Source: SG8-40 sp963792855 (GTDB taxonomy: Bacteria; Pseudomonadota; Gammaproteobacteria; Burkholderiales; Eutrophovitaceae). From it: a stretch of 64,000 nt of DNA. Where the stretch lies: NCBI GenBank assembly GCA_963792855.1, contig CAWBXZ010000018.1:248001-312000 (forward strand), given 5' to 3'. Of this stretch, positions 51,745-62,452 are shown piece after piece. The notes under the pieces were generated by a model that made no database searches, was not told the DNA's origin, and saw only the letters and a list, made by a program, of their open reading frames with translations. Numbering within the stretch: the stretch's first letter is position 1; every line of letters starts with the position of its first letter. The position numbers and the translations under genes were made by a program.

Positions 51745-52245
51745 TCAGATTCTGCGCGAGCCGGTCTCGGCCTTCAATTCACCATCCACCCACTCGCCCT
51801 CAATGGTTTCGCCGTTCGGGCTGCGGTAGACGCCATAGCCGTTCGGTTTTCCTTCTTTCCATTCGCCTTGGTAGACGCTGCCGTCAGCGTTTTGTATCGT
51901 TCCTTTGCCGTGTTGCATGCTTTTTTTCCATTCGCCCTTGTAGCGCGAGCCTTCCCGGGATACATAGGTCCCTTCGCCATCGGCCCACCCCATGTCCAGT
52001 TCGCCTTCATAGCGTTCCTGCAACTGGTCCCCGATGTACCAGTCGAGAGTGCCGGTACCGTGGGCAAATCCGTCGCGACACTCGCCATCCCACCGGATGG
52101 ATTCCTGCTCTTGCGGCATGGGGTTATAAACCTTGCAGCCGTCCTTGTCGGCGATTGTTGCAACGTCTGTGTCCTGCGCATGGCCCTGGAGCGAGGCGAA
52201 GAACAAGGCCGCGAAGATTGCGGTTGCCAGTCTGAATCTGTACAT
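51745..52245 (-). CDS. Secreted MORN-repeat protein
   Basis: 166 residues. The signal peptide ends in LQGHAQ (about residue 24). The mature protein has about four MORN repeats, for example [50 protein letters not shown] and [10 protein letters not shown]. Such repeats form an elongated beta sheet that binds proteins or lipids. The start is the ATG at 52243-52245, with AAGGAGT six bases upstream on its strand. It lies between argG and argF, same strand, but no arginine role is evident. Confidence 0.82.
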   Translation of the reverse strand: MYRFRLATAIFAALFFASLQGHAQDTDVATIADKDGCKVYNPMPQEQESIRWDGECRDGFAHGTGTLDWYIGDQLQERYEGELDMGWADGEGTYVSREGSRYKGEWKKSMQHGKGTIQNADGSVYQGEWKEGKPNGYGVYRSPNGETIEGEWVDGELKAETGSRRI

Positions 52246-52474
52246 GAACGACTCCTTGAACAAGTTCCGAGGCAGGATCAACGTTGCGCCTGCCTCTGTA
52301 GCTGCTGTGATTGCCGGACCACGCTTGCGAGGTGTTGATCATGCGGGGTCAAAGTCGCTCGCCCGCAATGGACCGGCTCCGAACCGGAATCTGACAATTT
52401 GTTGGCCTGATGCATGGCCAGGGCAATGCATTCCCGACTTCGTTTGCCGCTGACCCGATCAATCATATTCCCGG

Positions 52475-53398
52475 TCAGTCGTTGACTCGATCCAGCAGCA
52501 AAAATTCCATTAATGCCTTCTGCGCGTGCAGTCTGTTCTCGGCTTCATCCCACACTACGCTTTGCGGTCCGTCGATGACATCCGCAGCGACTTCCTCGCC
52601 ACGATGGGCCGGCAGGCAGTGCATGAACAAGGCATCCGGTTTGGCTTCGGCCATCATCGCGGCATCCACCTGCCAGTTCTCGAAGGCACGCTGGCGCTCT
52701 GCATCCTCTTCCTCGAAACCCATGCTGGTCCAGACGTCGGTGGTGACCAGATCGGCGCCACGCGCGGCATCCATTGGATCCGCGAAGCTTTCATAGTGAC
52801 TGGTATTGTGAACGCCTGCCCGTTCCGGTTCTATTTCGAAACCCGGCGGCGTCGAAACGTGAAGTTTGAAGTCCAGCAGCATCGCTGCCTGCAGCCAGGT
52901 GTTGCAAACGTTGTTCGAATCGCCTATCCAGGCGACCGTCCTGCCCTTGATCGGGCCGCGCTTCTCGAAGTACGTATAAACGTCGGCGAGAATCTGGCAA
53001 GGATGATATTCGTTGGTAAGTCCGTTGATGACGGGAACCCGGGAATTCGCGGCAAAGTTCTCGATCATGCTTTGCTCGTACGTGCGAATCATGACCAGGT
53101 CGCACATGCGCGAGATCACTTGTGCAGCGTCTTCAACGGGTTCACCTCGGCCAAGCTGCGAGTCCCGGGTATTGAGGTAGATGGCGCTGCCGCCCAACTG
53201 CTGCATGCCCGCTTCAAACGATAGGCGTGTGCGCGTGCTCTGCTTCTCGAAGATCATTACCAGCGTACGGTCCTGCAGCGGCCAGTATTGCTGGTAGGCC
53301 TTGAAGCGTGATTTGATCTGCGTTGTGCGCTCGAACAGGTATCCGAGTTCCTCGGATAACAGGTCCGTCAGCTGCAGAAAATGTCTGGTTGCCGGCAT
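52475..53398 (-). CDS. argF: Ornithine carbamoyltransferase
   Basis: 307-residue enzyme making citrulline from ornithine and carbamoyl phosphate. The carbamoyl-phosphate motif is EKQSTRTRLSFEAGMQQLGG; the ornithine-loop HCLPAHRGEEV and DVWTSMGFEEE are present. It starts 3 bp after argD ends, so argD-argF are co-transcribed. Confidence 0.97.
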   Translation of the reverse strand: MPATRHFLQLTDLLSEELGYLFERTTQIKSRFKAYQQYWPLQDRTLVMIFEKQSTRTRLSFEAGMQQLGGSAIYLNTRDSQLGRGEPVEDAAQVISRMCDLVMIRTYEQSMIENFAANSRVPVINGLTNEYHPCQILADVYTYFEKRGPIKGRTVAWIGDSNNVCNTWLQAAMLLDFKLHVSTPPGFEIEPERAGVHNTSHYESFADPMDAARGADLVTTDVWTSMGFEEEDAERQRAFENWQVDAAMMAEAKPDALFMHCLPAHRGEEVAADVIDGPQSVVWDEAENRLHAQKALMEFLLLDRVND

Positions 53399-53401
53399 CG
53401 T

Positions 53402-54592
53402 TCAGCCAGCTGTGGCCGTGGCCGTCTTGGTGAACGCCTGGATGAGTCCAATGACACCATTGGACAAAGTCTGCGCCTCTTCGTCGCTCAGGATCAGCGG
53501 CGGCAGCAAGCGAACAACTTTTTCCGCTGTGACGTTAATCAGCAGTCCGTTGTCGATTGCTTGCGTCACGAGTTCGCCGCATGCGCGGTCGAGCTCGACG
53601 GCGATCATCAGGCCCTTATTGCGGACCTGCCGGACACCCTGAACGCCGGCCAGTTGTTCGCTCAACGCGTTGGTGATGCTGCTTCCCAACTCGGTCGCCC
53701 GCGCCAGCAGGTTATTTTCTTCAATAACGCTCAGAGTGGCCATCGCGGCGGCACAGGCGACCGGGTTGCCGCCAAATGTCGAGCCATGACTGCCGGGTTG
53801 CAAAACTTCGGCCGCGGGACCACGCGCCAGGCAGGCGCCGATCGGAAAGCCATTGCCAAGTCCTTTTGCCAACGTCATGACGTCCGGTTTTGCCTTGCCA
53901 AGCTGGTGCGCGAACCACGCTCCGGTGCGTCCCATGCCGGTCTGGACTTCGTCGAGCATCAGCAACCAGCCTTTGCGGTCGCAGATCTCACGCAGCGAAT
54001 CGAGATAGGCCGCATCGGGCACGTTGACTCCGCCTTCGCCCTGAACCGGTTCGACCAGTATCGCCACTACGTCCGGGTTGTTTGCAGCCACCTGCTCGAC
54101 TGCCCCCACGTCGTTGTATGGCACCCGCGCGAAACCCGAAAGCAACGGCTCGAAACCGGCCTGGACTTTACGGTTGCCGGTGGCGGACAACGTTGCCATG
54201 GTGCGACCGTGAAAGGATTGCTCCATCACAATGATGGAAGGCTTGCTGACACCCTTGCGGTGCCCGTAAAGGCGCGCGACCTTGATGGCAGCTTCGTTCG
54301 CCTCTGCGCCGGAATTGCAGAAAAATACGTTATCCATCGCCGCCAATGTGCACAGGCGCACGGCGAGTTGTTCCTGTTCCGGGATTTGATAGAGGTTCGA
54401 GGCATGCATCAGGCGGCCTGCCTGCTTGCAGATGGCAGCACTGATTTTCGGGTGCGCATGGCCGAGCCCGGTTACCGCGATTCCGCATAAACCATCGAGG
54501 TAACGTTTGCCTTCCGTGTCCCAAAGCCAGGCGCCTTCGCCGTGCGAAAAAGACACGGGCTTCCGACCATAAGTTGGCATTACATTTCTCAT
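53402..54592 (-). CDS. argD: Acetylornithine aminotransferase
   Basis: 396-residue class III PLP aminotransferase. The PLP Lys lies in TLAKGLGNGFPIGACLA; the EPVQGEGGVNVP and LDEVQTGMGRTG motifs are present. It can also serve succinyldiaminopimelate in lysine synthesis. The start MRNVMPTYGRKPV (ATG 54590-54592) is preferred; a second ATG at 54578-54580 is possible. A terminator-like hairpin lies between it and rpsT, immediately upstream. Confidence 0.93.
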   Translation of the reverse strand: MRNVMPTYGRKPVSFSHGEGAWLWDTEGKRYLDGLCGIAVTGLGHAHPKISAAICKQAGRLMHASNLYQIPEQEQLAVRLCTLAAMDNVFFCNSGAEANEAAIKVARLYGHRKGVSKPSIIVMEQSFHGRTMATLSATGNRKVQAGFEPLLSGFARVPYNDVGAVEQVAANNPDVVAILVEPVQGEGGVNVPDAAYLDSLREICDRKGWLLMLDEVQTGMGRTGAWFAHQLGKAKPDVMTLAKGLGNGFPIGACLARGPAAEVLQPGSHGSTFGGNPVACAAAMATLSVIEENNLLARATELGSSITNALSEQLAGVQGVRQVRNKGLMIAVELDRACGELVTQAIDNGLLINVTAEKVVRLLPPLILSDEEAQTLSNGVIGLIQAFTKTATATAG

Positions 54593-54620
54593 TTCCTGGC
54601 CTCTGGCAGATTGCCGGTTT

Positions 54621-54655
54621 GGGAAAAACAACACGGCGGCAACGTGCCGCCGTGT
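54621..54655 (-). terminator. Terminator or attenuator just upstream of argD
   Basis: Perfect 11-bp stem (ACACGGCGGCA / TGCCGCCGTGT) with a three-base loop, followed on the minus strand by TGTTTTTCCC. It ends about 30 bp before the argD start and about 130 bp after the rpsT terminator. Confidence 0.75.
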
Positions 54656-54784
54656 CAAGACGAAGATAATCCGGAGCGCTGAGTCAGTGTTATAAGCAGC
54701 GTTGTAGCGAAATACGTTCCCTGTTGCAACCGTTTCCGCCCTCGCCGGGTACAGCCGGCCCGGATGATTTTCCTCCGAGTAATG

Positions 54785-54813
54785 AAAAAGCCCGCAGTCA
54801 CAGCCGCGGGCTT
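54785..54813 (-). terminator. Terminator of rpsT
   Basis: Stem AAGCCCGC / GCGGGCTT with a 10-base loop, followed on the minus strand by TTTTT. Lies 27 bp after the rpsT stop. Confidence 0.88.
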
Positions 54814-54839
54814 CTTGGTGCAGTCTCTGGAACGCGCGG

Positions 54840-55103
54840 CTACGGCATGGCCTTGATGGCGTTCGACAATCGGCTCTTCTGGCGTGCTGCCACGTTCTTG
54901 TGGATGATGCGCTTGTCGGTGATCGAATCGAGACGGCTCTGCGAGCTCTGGAACTCTGCCAGCGCAGCCTTCTTGTCCCCTGCGTCGATGGACTTGCGGA
55001 CCTTCTTGATCATGGTGCGCAGTTCCGAGCGCAGCCCTGCATTGTGGGCGCGGCGCTTTGCGGATTGTCTTGCGCGTTTCTTTGCGGAAGCGATGTTTGC
55101 CAT
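54840..55103 (-). CDS. rpsT: 30S ribosomal protein S20
   Basis: 87-residue primary 16S rRNA-binding protein, rich in Lys, Arg and Ala. The N terminus [20 protein letters not shown] is standard and [16 protein letters not shown] matches the C-terminal helix. It has its own promoter and terminator. Confidence 0.97.
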   Translation of the reverse strand: MANIASAKKRARQSAKRRAHNAGLRSELRTMIKKVRKSIDAGDKKAALAEFQSSQSRLDSITDKRIIHKNVAARQKSRLSNAIKAMP

Positions 55104-55148
55104 TCGGTTTTCCTGTTGCCGCCGACACGACGGTCGAAAAAGGGGCGT

Positions 55149-55177
55149 ATGGTACTGTTCCAGAACGTATTTCGCAA
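55149..55177 (-). promoter_or_regulatory. Promoter of rpsT
   Basis: On the minus strand TTGCGA (55177-55172) and TACCAT (55154-55149) are 17 bp apart, followed by a GC-rich discriminator. The leader would be about 40 nt. Confidence 0.55.
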
Positions 55178-55325
55178 GTCATCCGGAACCCAATCGCCGC
55201 CGCGCCCGATCGGCATTCGTAACCCCTTGGTTCACGGCGCATTTCCTGTTCCGGCGTGGGCCCCTTTTCGATTGCAGGGCAGGGGCATCGGCTAGAATAG
55301 CGGCGCCGCTCACATCGATATCACA

Positions 55326-56858
55326 ATGAATTTGCTCAAAGCGCTGGCCACGGTCAGCAGCATGACTTTGGTCTCGCGCGTACTCGGTCTGGTGCGCGAC
55401 GTCGTCATCGCCCGTGTTTTCGGGGTCGGGCTGGCGACTGACGCCTTCTTTGTCGCTTTCCGCATCCCAAACCTGCTGCGACGGTTGTTCGCGGAGGGCG
55501 CATTTTCCCAGGCGTTTGTTCCGGTGCTTGGCGAGTACCGGGCCGCGCGCGGGGACAACGATACCAAAGTGCTCGTCGACCGGGTGGCAACCCTGCTCGC
55601 AACCATTCTCCTGGCCGTATCGGCGCTCGGTGTGTTGGCCGCACCGTTGATCATCTACATCAGCGCGCCGGGGTTTTCGTCCGATGCCGACAAATTCGAG
55701 CTCACTGTCGCGATGCTGCGGCTGACCTTCCCGTACATCCTGTTTATTTCACTCGCCTCGCTTGCCGGCGGGATTCTCAACACCTGGAGCAGGTTCTCGA
55801 TTCCGGCTTTCACGCCGACGCTGCTTAACCTGTCCTTTATCGGTTTCGCCGTTTGGCTGGCACCGTTTTTCGACCCACCGGTAATGGCGCTTGCCTGGGC
55901 GGTTTTTTGCGGCGGCGTGCTGCAACTCGCGTTTCAACTGCCGTTCCTGGTCAGAATCCGCATGATGCCGCGGTTCTCGTGGGTTCCGGGGGACGAGGGC
56001 GTGCGGCGCATACTGCGGCTGATGGGGCCGGCGATACTGGGTGTCTCGGTGGCGCAGATCTCGCTGCTGATCAACACCATCTTCGCCTCGTTCCTGGTGA
56101 CCGGAAGCGTAACCTGGCTCTATTACGCCGACCGGCTGATGGAACTGCCGGTCGGCTTGCTGGGCGTTGCCCTGAGCACGATACTGCTGCCGAACCTGTC
56201 GCGGCGTTTCGCCGATGGTTCGCGGGAGGAATACAGCCGGCTGCTCGACTGGGGGTTGCGGCTGACGGTGCTGCTGGCGGCGCCGTGTGCCGTGGCGCTG
56301 GCGATCATTGCCGTTCCGATCCTGGCGACATTGTTCAAGCATGGCGAGTTTGCCGCGCACGATGTGCTGATGACACGCCAGGCGCTCATTGCCTACAGTG
56401 TCGGCCTCGTGGCGCTTGTGCTCGTCAAGATACTGGCGCCGGCATTCTACGCGCGCCAGAACACCAGGACGCCGGTCAGGATCGCGGTCGTCACGCTGTT
56501 GGCGACCCAACTGATGAATCTGGCTTTCGTGTGGCACTTGCAGCATGCGGGCCTGGCATTGGCGATTTCGCTGGCGGCGTGGCTCAATGCCGGCCTGCTG
56601 TACTGGAAGCTTCGCCAGAACGGCATCTATGCGCCGCTCGCCGGCTGGCCGTTGTTCCTGCTCAAGGTGGCCATCGCGCTGGCCTGCATGGCTGGCGTGT
56701 TGTTGTGGATGGCCGATGGCGATTTCTGGTTGGACGCCGGTACCCGGGAGCGAATTCAACGCCTCGTCATCGTTGTTCTGGCGGGTGCGTCGAGTTATTT
56801 CGGCGTGCTGTGGGTGGCAGGTTTTCGTTTGGCTGATTTCAGCAAACGCGGTGCCTGA
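55326..56858 (+). CDS. murJ: Lipid II flippase MurJ
   Basis: 510-residue MOP-superfamily membrane protein with about 14 TM segments that moves lipid II across the inner membrane. N-terminal [20 protein letters not shown] and [20 protein letters not shown], including the functional Arg residues, are typical. A TAGAAT -10-like box at 55293-55298 precedes it. Adjacent to rpsT, as in many betaproteobacteria. Confidence 0.96.
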   Translation: MNLLKALATVSSMTLVSRVLGLVRDVVIARVFGVGLATDAFFVAFRIPNLLRRLFAEGAFSQAFVPVLGEYRAARGDNDTKVLVDRVATLLATILLAVSALGVLAAPLIIYISAPGFSSDADKFELTVAMLRLTFPYILFISLASLAGGILNTWSRFSIPAFTPTLLNLSFIGFAVWLAPFFDPPVMALAWAVFCGGVLQLAFQLPFLVRIRMMPRFSWVPGDEGVRRILRLMGPAILGVSVAQISLLINTIFASFLVTGSVTWLYYADRLMELPVGLLGVALSTILLPNLSRRFADGSREEYSRLLDWGLRLTVLLAAPCAVALAIIAVPILATLFKHGEFAAHDVLMTRQALIAYSVGLVALVLVKILAPAFYARQNTRTPVRIAVVTLLATQLMNLAFVWHLQHAGLALAISLAAWLNAGLLYWKLRQNGIYAPLAGWPLFLLKVAIALACMAGVLLWMADGDFWLDAGTRERIQRLVIVVLAGASSYFGVLWVAGFRLADFSKRGA

Positions 56859-56862
56859 TGCG

Positions 56863-56887
56863 AAGCCCGTGGCGGGCTTGTTGTGCA
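56863..56887 (+). terminator. Weak terminator after murJ
   Basis: Perfect 7-bp stem AAGCCCG / CGGGCTT with a TGG loop, followed by GTTGTGC. The T run is poor. It lies between convergent murJ and the cysB-like gene. Confidence 0.55.
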
Positions 56888-56894
56888 GCAGGCC

Positions 56895-57821
56895 CTAGAT
56901 GGTGCCGCGCAAGGTTGCGTCGACTACGTCGCGGCTCAGATGTGGCGCGAACATTTCGATAAAGTCGTAGACGTACCCGCGCAGGTAAGCGTCCTTTCGA
57001 ATTCCGAAGCGGGTCGTGCTGGGTTCGAACAGATGGCTTGCATCGAGCGCGCGCAGACGCTGGTCGCGATCCGGGTCATAGGCCATCATCGCGACAATGC
57101 CGACTCCCAGTCCCAATTCGACATAGGTCTTGATGACGTCGGCGTCGATCGCGGTGAGCACCACTTCAGGGGTTAACCCTTCATCGGCGAACGCCTGATT
57201 GATCTTCGACCGCCCGGTAAAGGCAAAGTCGTAGGTAATCACCGGATAACGCGCGATCTCGGCCAGCGTCAGCTTCTTTACCTTGAGCAGCGGGTGCCGC
57301 GGCGGTGTGAGCACGCAGCGGTTCCACTGATAGCAGGGCAGCATCGCCAGGTCCTTGTAATGCTCAATGGCTTCCGTGGCGATTGCGATGTCCGCCTGCC
57401 CGGACGAGGTCAGCTCCGAAATCTGTGTCGGGCTGCCCTGATAGAGCGACAGCCGTACCCCGGGGTATTTTTCCCTGAAAGCCTTGATCACGGGCGGCAA
57501 TGCGTAGCGCGCCTGGGTGTGGGTCGTGGCGATGGTCAGACTGCCAGTGTCTTCGCGGGTGAATTCCTGGCCAATCTGCTTCAGGTGACCCAGTTCATTG
57601 AGCACGCGCTGCGCTTTTTCGATGATCTCCTTTCCAGGTTCGGTGACGGCCACCAGGCGTTTGCCGTGGCGCACGAAAATATCCACACCGAGTTCGTCTT
57701 CGAGTGCCCTGATCTGCTTGCTGATGCCGGGTTGCGACGTAAACAGGGCTTCGGCGGTTAGCGAGAGATTGAGGTCGCGCTTCGCTACTTCGCAGATGTA
57801 ACGCAATTGTTGCAGTTTCAT
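56895..57821 (-). CDS. CysB/Cbl-type LysR transcriptional regulator
   Basis: 308 residues. N-terminal winged HTH with LTAEALFTSQPGISKQIRAL; the core of the CysB subgroup is recognised by MKLQQLRYICEVAKRDLNLS and the C-terminal FGIRKDAYLRGYVYDFIEMF. CysB-type proteins activate sulfate assimilation or organosulfur genes when N-acetylserine or a low-sulfur signal is present. The region before it (57840-57910) is AT-rich, as for LysR autoregulation. Whether it controls the sulfur genes at 41-44 kb is unknown. Confidence 0.9.
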   Translation of the reverse strand: MKLQQLRYICEVAKRDLNLSLTAEALFTSQPGISKQIRALEDELGVDIFVRHGKRLVAVTEPGKEIIEKAQRVLNELGHLKQIGQEFTREDTGSLTIATTHTQARYALPPVIKAFREKYPGVRLSLYQGSPTQISELTSSGQADIAIATEAIEHYKDLAMLPCYQWNRCVLTPPRHPLLKVKKLTLAEIARYPVITYDFAFTGRSKINQAFADEGLTPEVVLTAIDADVIKTYVELGLGVGIVAMMAYDPDRDQRLRALDASHLFEPSTTRFGIRKDAYLRGYVYDFIEMFAPHLSRDVVDATLRGTI

Positions 57822-58016
57822 GGACCGCTCGTGGCATTACCCAAGCCCGGGGGAACTCGGGGTATAAGTGCCTGACAGTTATTAAGAGAACGATCATTAT
57901 TCTAATATCTAATGAACAATCTGCGACGAAGTGGCGCGCCGTTCGGCAGAATACGGCGCCTTGGTCAAAAACTCGCTAAAATTCAACCCTTTTCACGGCA
58001 GCTGGGTTTTCGGGAT

Positions 58017-58991
58017 ATGCGCGTGTTGCGGCAGGCGCCGGAAAGGGCCGGGGCGTCAGTGGCATTGACGATCGGCAATTTCGATGGCGTTCACCTTGGT
58101 CACAGAACCATGCTCAAGCGCCTGGTCGAGGTTGCGCGCAGCAAGAACCTGGCGGCCGCGGTGATGACGTTCGAGCCGCAGCCGCAGGAGTTCTTTGCAC
58201 CGGACCAGGCCCCGGCCCGATTGGCCAGCCTGCGCGAGAAACTGGAACTGCTGGATGGTTTCGGGGTGGACACCGTTTTCGTATGCCGTTTCGATTATCG
58301 AATGGCGCAGATTTCGGCCAACGACTTCGTCGCGCGCATCGTGCATCGTGCATTGGGAACCCGATGGTTGCTGGTCGGCGATGACTTTCGGTTCGGTGCG
58401 CGGCGCAGCGGCAACTTTGATTTGCTGATGTCACTGGCCCCGAAATACGGATACGAGGTCGAGGCCACGCGCAGCATCTTGCACGAGGGCGTCCGTGTTT
58501 CCAGCACAGCGGTGCGGGCCCGACTGGAGGCCGGTGACCTGGACGGGGCAGCCGCCTTGCTTGGCCGGCGCTACAGCATCTGCGGGCGGGTGGAACGCGG
58601 GGACGGAATCGGAACGGGGTTCGGCTACCCGACGGCCAATGTGCGTCTCAACCGTCTCAAGGCGCCATTGGCCGGCATATTCGTCGTCGAGGTGGATGGG
58701 CTGTGCGATCGTGCGTTGCCCGCGGTGGCGAGTCTGGGTGTGCGCCCGACAGTAACCAGTCGCGGGCGGGCGGTGCTGGAGGTGCATTTGTTCGACTTCA
58801 ACCGTGACGTTTACGGCCGGCGGGTGAGGGTGAGATTCCTGTCGAAACTGCGCGACGAGGTGAAGTTTGCCAGCGTCGACGAACTGGTTTCCCAGATGGA
58901 CCGGGACGCGGCGCATGCCCGCGAATACTTTCGCACGCGCGGCGTATCGTTGGAGACGAACAAGCAAGCCGGCGGGCGCGGCACGCGATGA
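58017..58991 (+). CDS. ribF: Bifunctional riboflavin kinase / FAD synthetase
   Basis: 324 residues. The N-terminal FMN adenylyltransferase half has LTIGNFDGVHLGHRTML and LVGDDFRFGARRSGNFDLL; the C-terminal riboflavin kinase half has GIGTGFGYPTANVRL and RPTVTSRGRAVLEVHLFDF. Makes FMN and FAD. The start is the ATG at 58017 (MRVLRQAPE); an ATG at 57912 would add 35 residues unlike the family. A terminator separates it from ileS. Confidence 0.95.
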   Translation: MRVLRQAPERAGASVALTIGNFDGVHLGHRTMLKRLVEVARSKNLAAAVMTFEPQPQEFFAPDQAPARLASLREKLELLDGFGVDTVFVCRFDYRMAQISANDFVARIVHRALGTRWLLVGDDFRFGARRSGNFDLLMSLAPKYGYEVEATRSILHEGVRVSSTAVRARLEAGDLDGAAALLGRRYSICGRVERGDGIGTGFGYPTANVRLNRLKAPLAGIFVVEVDGLCDRALPAVASLGVRPTVTSRGRAVLEVHLFDFNRDVYGRRVRVRFLSKLRDEVKFASVDELVSQMDRDAAHAREYFRTRGVSLETNKQAGGRGTR

Positions 58992-59000
58992 CGATATCCG

Positions 59001-59027
59001 TGCGGCAGTTTTTTTTGCCGCATTTTT
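59001..59027 (+). terminator. Terminator between ribF and ileS
   Basis: Stem TGCGGCA / TGCCGCA with a T-rich loop, followed by five T. Nine bases after the ribF stop. Confidence 0.85.
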
Positions 59028-59100
59028 CTGACAACACCAAGCAACAGGCCGCTGCAGTGACGTGCCTTGATAGACTGAACATTTGCCAGTGAACCGACAC

Positions 59101-61869
59101 ATGTCCGATTACAAGAAAACCCTGAACCTTCCGGATACGCCCTTCCCGATGCGCGGTAATCTCGCCAAGCGCGAGCCGGCATGGATTGAATCCTGGCAGA
59201 GCAGCGACCTCTATCAGCGCATCCGCAAGGCGTGTGCCGGCAGGCCGAAGTTCGTGTTGCACGATGGTCCGCCCTACGCAAACGGCGACATCCATATCGG
59301 TCACGCGGTCAACAAGATTCTCAAGGACGTGATTGTCAAGTCCAAAACCCTTTCCGGATTCGATGCGCCCTACGTCCCCGGCTGGGACTGTCATGGCTTG
59401 CCTATCGAGCATCAGGTCGAGAAGAAGCACGGCAAGAATCTCCCCGCCGCGCAATTTCGCAAATTGTGCCGCGACTATGCCGCCGAGCAGATCGACCGGC
59501 AGCGCAAGGACTTCATTCGTCTGGGCGTGCTGGGCGACTGGCAGAACCCGTATCGCACCATGGCGTTCGGCACCGAAGCCGACATCATTCGCGCGCTCGG
59601 ACGCATCAACGACAACGGCTATCTGTACCAGGGAGCCAAGCCGGTGCACTGGTGCCTCGACTGTCGCTCGGCACTTGCCGACGCCGAGGTGGAGTACGAA
59701 GACAAGACCTCGCCGGCCATTGACGTGGCGTTCCAGTTCTCCGACAACCGGGCACTTGCCGCGGCGCTGGGCTTTACGCACGTCTACGAGTTTGCGTTTG
59801 CCGTAATCTGGACGACGACGCCGTGGACGCTGCCCGCTAACCAGGCAGTCGCGATCGGTGCCGATATCGATTATGCGCTGGTCAGATTCCCGGCCGGCTT
59901 GCTGATGCTGGCCAGGGACCTGGTCGAGAACTGCATGAAATCCTACGGCATCGACGATTACCAGATCGTGTCGGAGTTCAAGGGCGAGAAACTCGAGGGG
60001 CTGTTGCTCGAGCATCCTTTCTATGACCGCCAGGTGCCTATCGTGCTTGGCGAGCATGTCACCCTGGAGGCTGGCACCGGGCTGGTGCATACGGCCCCGG
60101 CGCATGGTGTCGAGGACTTTGAAGTCGGTCAGCGCTATGACCTTGCGGTCGACAATCCGGTCGGAGACGACGGCAGGTTTTTCGATAGCGTGCCGCTGGT
60201 CGGAGGAAAGACGGTATGGGAGGCCAATGCAGTTGTTATTGAAGCGCTCAAGGAACGGCAGAAGCTGATTCGGGTAGTCGACTACGAACACAGTTACCCG
60301 GTGTGCTGGCGCCACAAGACGCCGATCATCTTTCGCGCAACCCGCCAATGGTTCATTGGCCTGGACCTTGGCGAGCGCACCCTGCGCAACATCGCCGAGG
60401 CAGCGGTCGCGGACACCGCCTTCTATCCTTCGTGGGGGCGGGCCCGACTGGCGGGGATGATTGCCAATCGCCCCGACTGGTGCGTGTCACGTCAGCGCAA
60501 CTGGGGTACGCCAATGGCGCTGTTTGTTCACCGCGAAAGCGGTGAGTTGCACCCCCGGACCAATGAACTGCTGGAGCAGGTAGCACAGCGTGTGGAGAAG
60601 GATGGCATCGAGGCGTGGTTCGCGCTGTCGGCGGAAGAGATGCTCGGTGACGAGGCGCGGCAATGGAAGAAGGTGCCGGATACGCTCGACGTCTGGTTCG
60701 ATTCCGGCACCACGCATATGGGGGTGCTCGAACGCCGCGAAGAGTTGACCAAGCCGGCCGATCTTTACCTCGAGGGTTCCGACCAGCACCGCGGCTGGTT
60801 TCAGTCGAGCATGCTGACTGGCTGCGCAATCGATGGGCGGGCACCTTACAAGAGCCTGCTCACGCACGGCTTCGTTGTCGACGGTCGCGGGCGCAAGATG
60901 TCCAAATCGATGGGAAACGTGATTGCGCCGCAGAAGGTTGTCGACACGCTGGGCGCGGATATCCTGCGGTTGTGGGTCGCCGCGACGGATTACTCCGGCG
61001 AACTGTCCATCTCCGATGAAATTCTCAAGCGGGTGGTGGAGAGCTACCGGCGAATCCGCAACACGCTGCGCTTTCTGCTGGCCAATCTGAACGATTATGA
61101 TCCGGCCGCGCATCAGCTCGACCCGTCGCAATGGCTTGAAATCGACCGCTATGCGGTGCAGATGACGGCGCGCATGCAAGCGCAAATGGAACACGATTAC
61201 GAGCGTTATGAATTCCACCTCGTGGTGCAGCGGCTGCAGACCTTCTGCTCCGAAGAACTCGGAGGCTTTTACCTCGATATCCTCAAGGACCGTTTGTACA
61301 CGGCTGGTGAGAATTCAGGCGCGCGCCGTGCCGCCCAGAACGCCCTGTATCATATTGCCCATAGCCTGTTGCGTCTGATGGCGCCGATACTGTCGTTTAC
61401 GGCCGATGAGGCGTGGCCGATGCTCACCGGCAAGGAGGGAGACAGCGTTTTGCTGCACACGTGGTACGAGTTGCCGGACACCGGACCGGACTTGCTTGCT
61501 CGCTGGGACCGGCTGCGCGAACTGCGTTCCCAGGTTCAGAAAAAACTCGAGGAAATGCGTGCGGCCGGGCAGATCGGTTCGTCGCTGCAGGCGGAGGTGA
61601 CAATCTCTGCCGGGGAGGGTAATGACGGTGCGCTGCTCGAATCTCTTGGCGACGACCTGCGCTTCGTGCTGTTGACATCAACGGCGCAGGTCGATGCGTC
61701 GGGTGTTCAGCCGGAAATGTCCGTCGAAGTCAGACCCAGTGCGCACGCCAAGTGCGAACGTTGCTGGCACTACCGCGCCGATGTCGGCCACGACGCCGAA
61801 CACCCGGGTATTTGCGCCCGCTGTACATCCAATCTTTACGGAACCGGTGAGCAAAGAACCTATGCCTGA
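59101..61869 (+). CDS. ileS: Isoleucyl-tRNA synthetase
   Basis: 922-residue class I synthetase. The HIGH motif is [13 protein letters not shown] is [10 protein letters not shown], the editing domain lies between, and the C-terminal zinc-binding end has [10 protein letters not shown] and CARC. The start is the ATG at 59101 ([11 protein letters not shown]); a TTG at 59083 is less likely. The stop overlaps lspA by 8 bp. Confidence 0.97.
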   Translation: MSDYKKTLNLPDTPFPMRGNLAKREPAWIESWQSSDLYQRIRKACAGRPKFVLHDGPPYANGDIHIGHAVNKILKDVIVKSKTLSGFDAPYVPGWDCHGLPIEHQVEKKHGKNLPAAQFRKLCRDYAAEQIDRQRKDFIRLGVLGDWQNPYRTMAFGTEADIIRALGRINDNGYLYQGAKPVHWCLDCRSALADAEVEYEDKTSPAIDVAFQFSDNRALAAALGFTHVYEFAFAVIWTTTPWTLPANQAVAIGADIDYALVRFPAGLLMLARDLVENCMKSYGIDDYQIVSEFKGEKLEGLLLEHPFYDRQVPIVLGEHVTLEAGTGLVHTAPAHGVEDFEVGQRYDLAVDNPVGDDGRFFDSVPLVGGKTVWEANAVVIEALKERQKLIRVVDYEHSYPVCWRHKTPIIFRATRQWFIGLDLGERTLRNIAEAAVADTAFYPSWGRARLAGMIANRPDWCVSRQRNWGTPMALFVHRESGELHPRTNELLEQVAQRVEKDGIEAWFALSAEEMLGDEARQWKKVPDTLDVWFDSGTTHMGVLERREELTKPADLYLEGSDQHRGWFQSSMLTGCAIDGRAPYKSLLTHGFVVDGRGRKMSKSMGNVIAPQKVVDTLGADILRLWVAATDYSGELSISDEILKRVVESYRRIRNTLRFLLANLNDYDPAAHQLDPSQWLEIDRYAVQMTARMQAQMEHDYERYEFHLVVQRLQTFCSEELGGFYLDILKDRLYTAGENSGARRAAQNALYHIAHSLLRLMAPILSFTADEAWPMLTGKEGDSVLLHTWYELPDTGPDLLARWDRLRELRSQVQKKLEEMRAAGQIGSSLQAEVTISAGEGNDGALLESLGDDLRFVLLTSTAQVDASGVQPEMSVEVRPSAHAKCERCWHYRADVGHDAEHPGICARCTSNLYGTGEQRTYA

Positions 61870-62371
61870 TCGCGCACACCCCGGAACGAAGCGGATCATT
61901 ATCAAATGGCTGCTGTTCGCGCTCGTACTGGTGCTGCTGGATCAGTACACCAAGTACCTTGCGGTCGAGAATATCGAACCCGGTTCGTCGATACCCGTTC
62001 TGCCTTTTTTCTCGCTGGTGCTGACTTACAACTCGGGTGCGGCGTTCAGTTTTCTGGCCGGTGCGTCGGGTTGGCAGCGATGGTTTTTCGTGTTGATTGC
62101 GCTTGGCGCATCGATGCTGATTGGCTGGATGTTGCACAAGCATCGTGAGAATGCTTTTCTGTGCTTCGGGCTGGCGCTGATTCTCAGCGGTGCAATCGGC
62201 AACGTGATCGACCGGTTGACCGTCGGCGCGGTTGTCGATTTCATCCTCGTTTACTGGCGTGAATATCACTGGCCGGCATTCAATGTCGCCGATTCATGTA
62301 TCAGCGTTGGCGCTGCAGTGGTCATCTGGGACGGTTTCATGCGAAGACCACCGTCGTCACGCGCAAACTGA
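61862..62371 (+). CDS. lspA: Lipoprotein signal peptidase LspA
   Basis: 169-residue inner-membrane aspartic peptidase with four TM segments that cleaves diacylated prolipoproteins. The catalytic Asp residues lie in [10 protein letters not shown] and [16 protein letters not shown] and [12 protein letters not shown] are conserved. The start is the ATG at 61862, inside the end of ileS, so translation is coupled. It would process the lipoproteins at 15104 and 17884. Confidence 0.96.
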   Translation: MPDRAHPGTKRIIIKWLLFALVLVLLDQYTKYLAVENIEPGSSIPVLPFFSLVLTYNSGAAFSFLAGASGWQRWFFVLIALGASMLIGWMLHKHRENAFLCFGLALILSGAIGNVIDRLTVGAVVDFILVYWREYHWPAFNVADSCISVGAAVVIWDGFMRRPPSSRAN

Positions 62372-62452
62372 GAGGGTATCTGTGACCTGCTGCAGTCTGC
62401 CTCTGTATTTTACAAGTTCAACGGCAACCATCGGGTTGCGGAGCAATACACC

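Noticed and set aside
53381..54490. 369-codon plus-strand frame opposite argD
   Set aside because: Antisense shadow; argD carries the PLP motif and full length.
57961..57982. TTGGTC and TAAAAT before ribF as a promoter
   Set aside because: The spacer is only 10 bp, too short for sigma-70.
58798..60348. 516-codon minus-strand frame opposite ribF and ileS
   Set aside because: Antisense of two certain genes, no homology and no plausible start.
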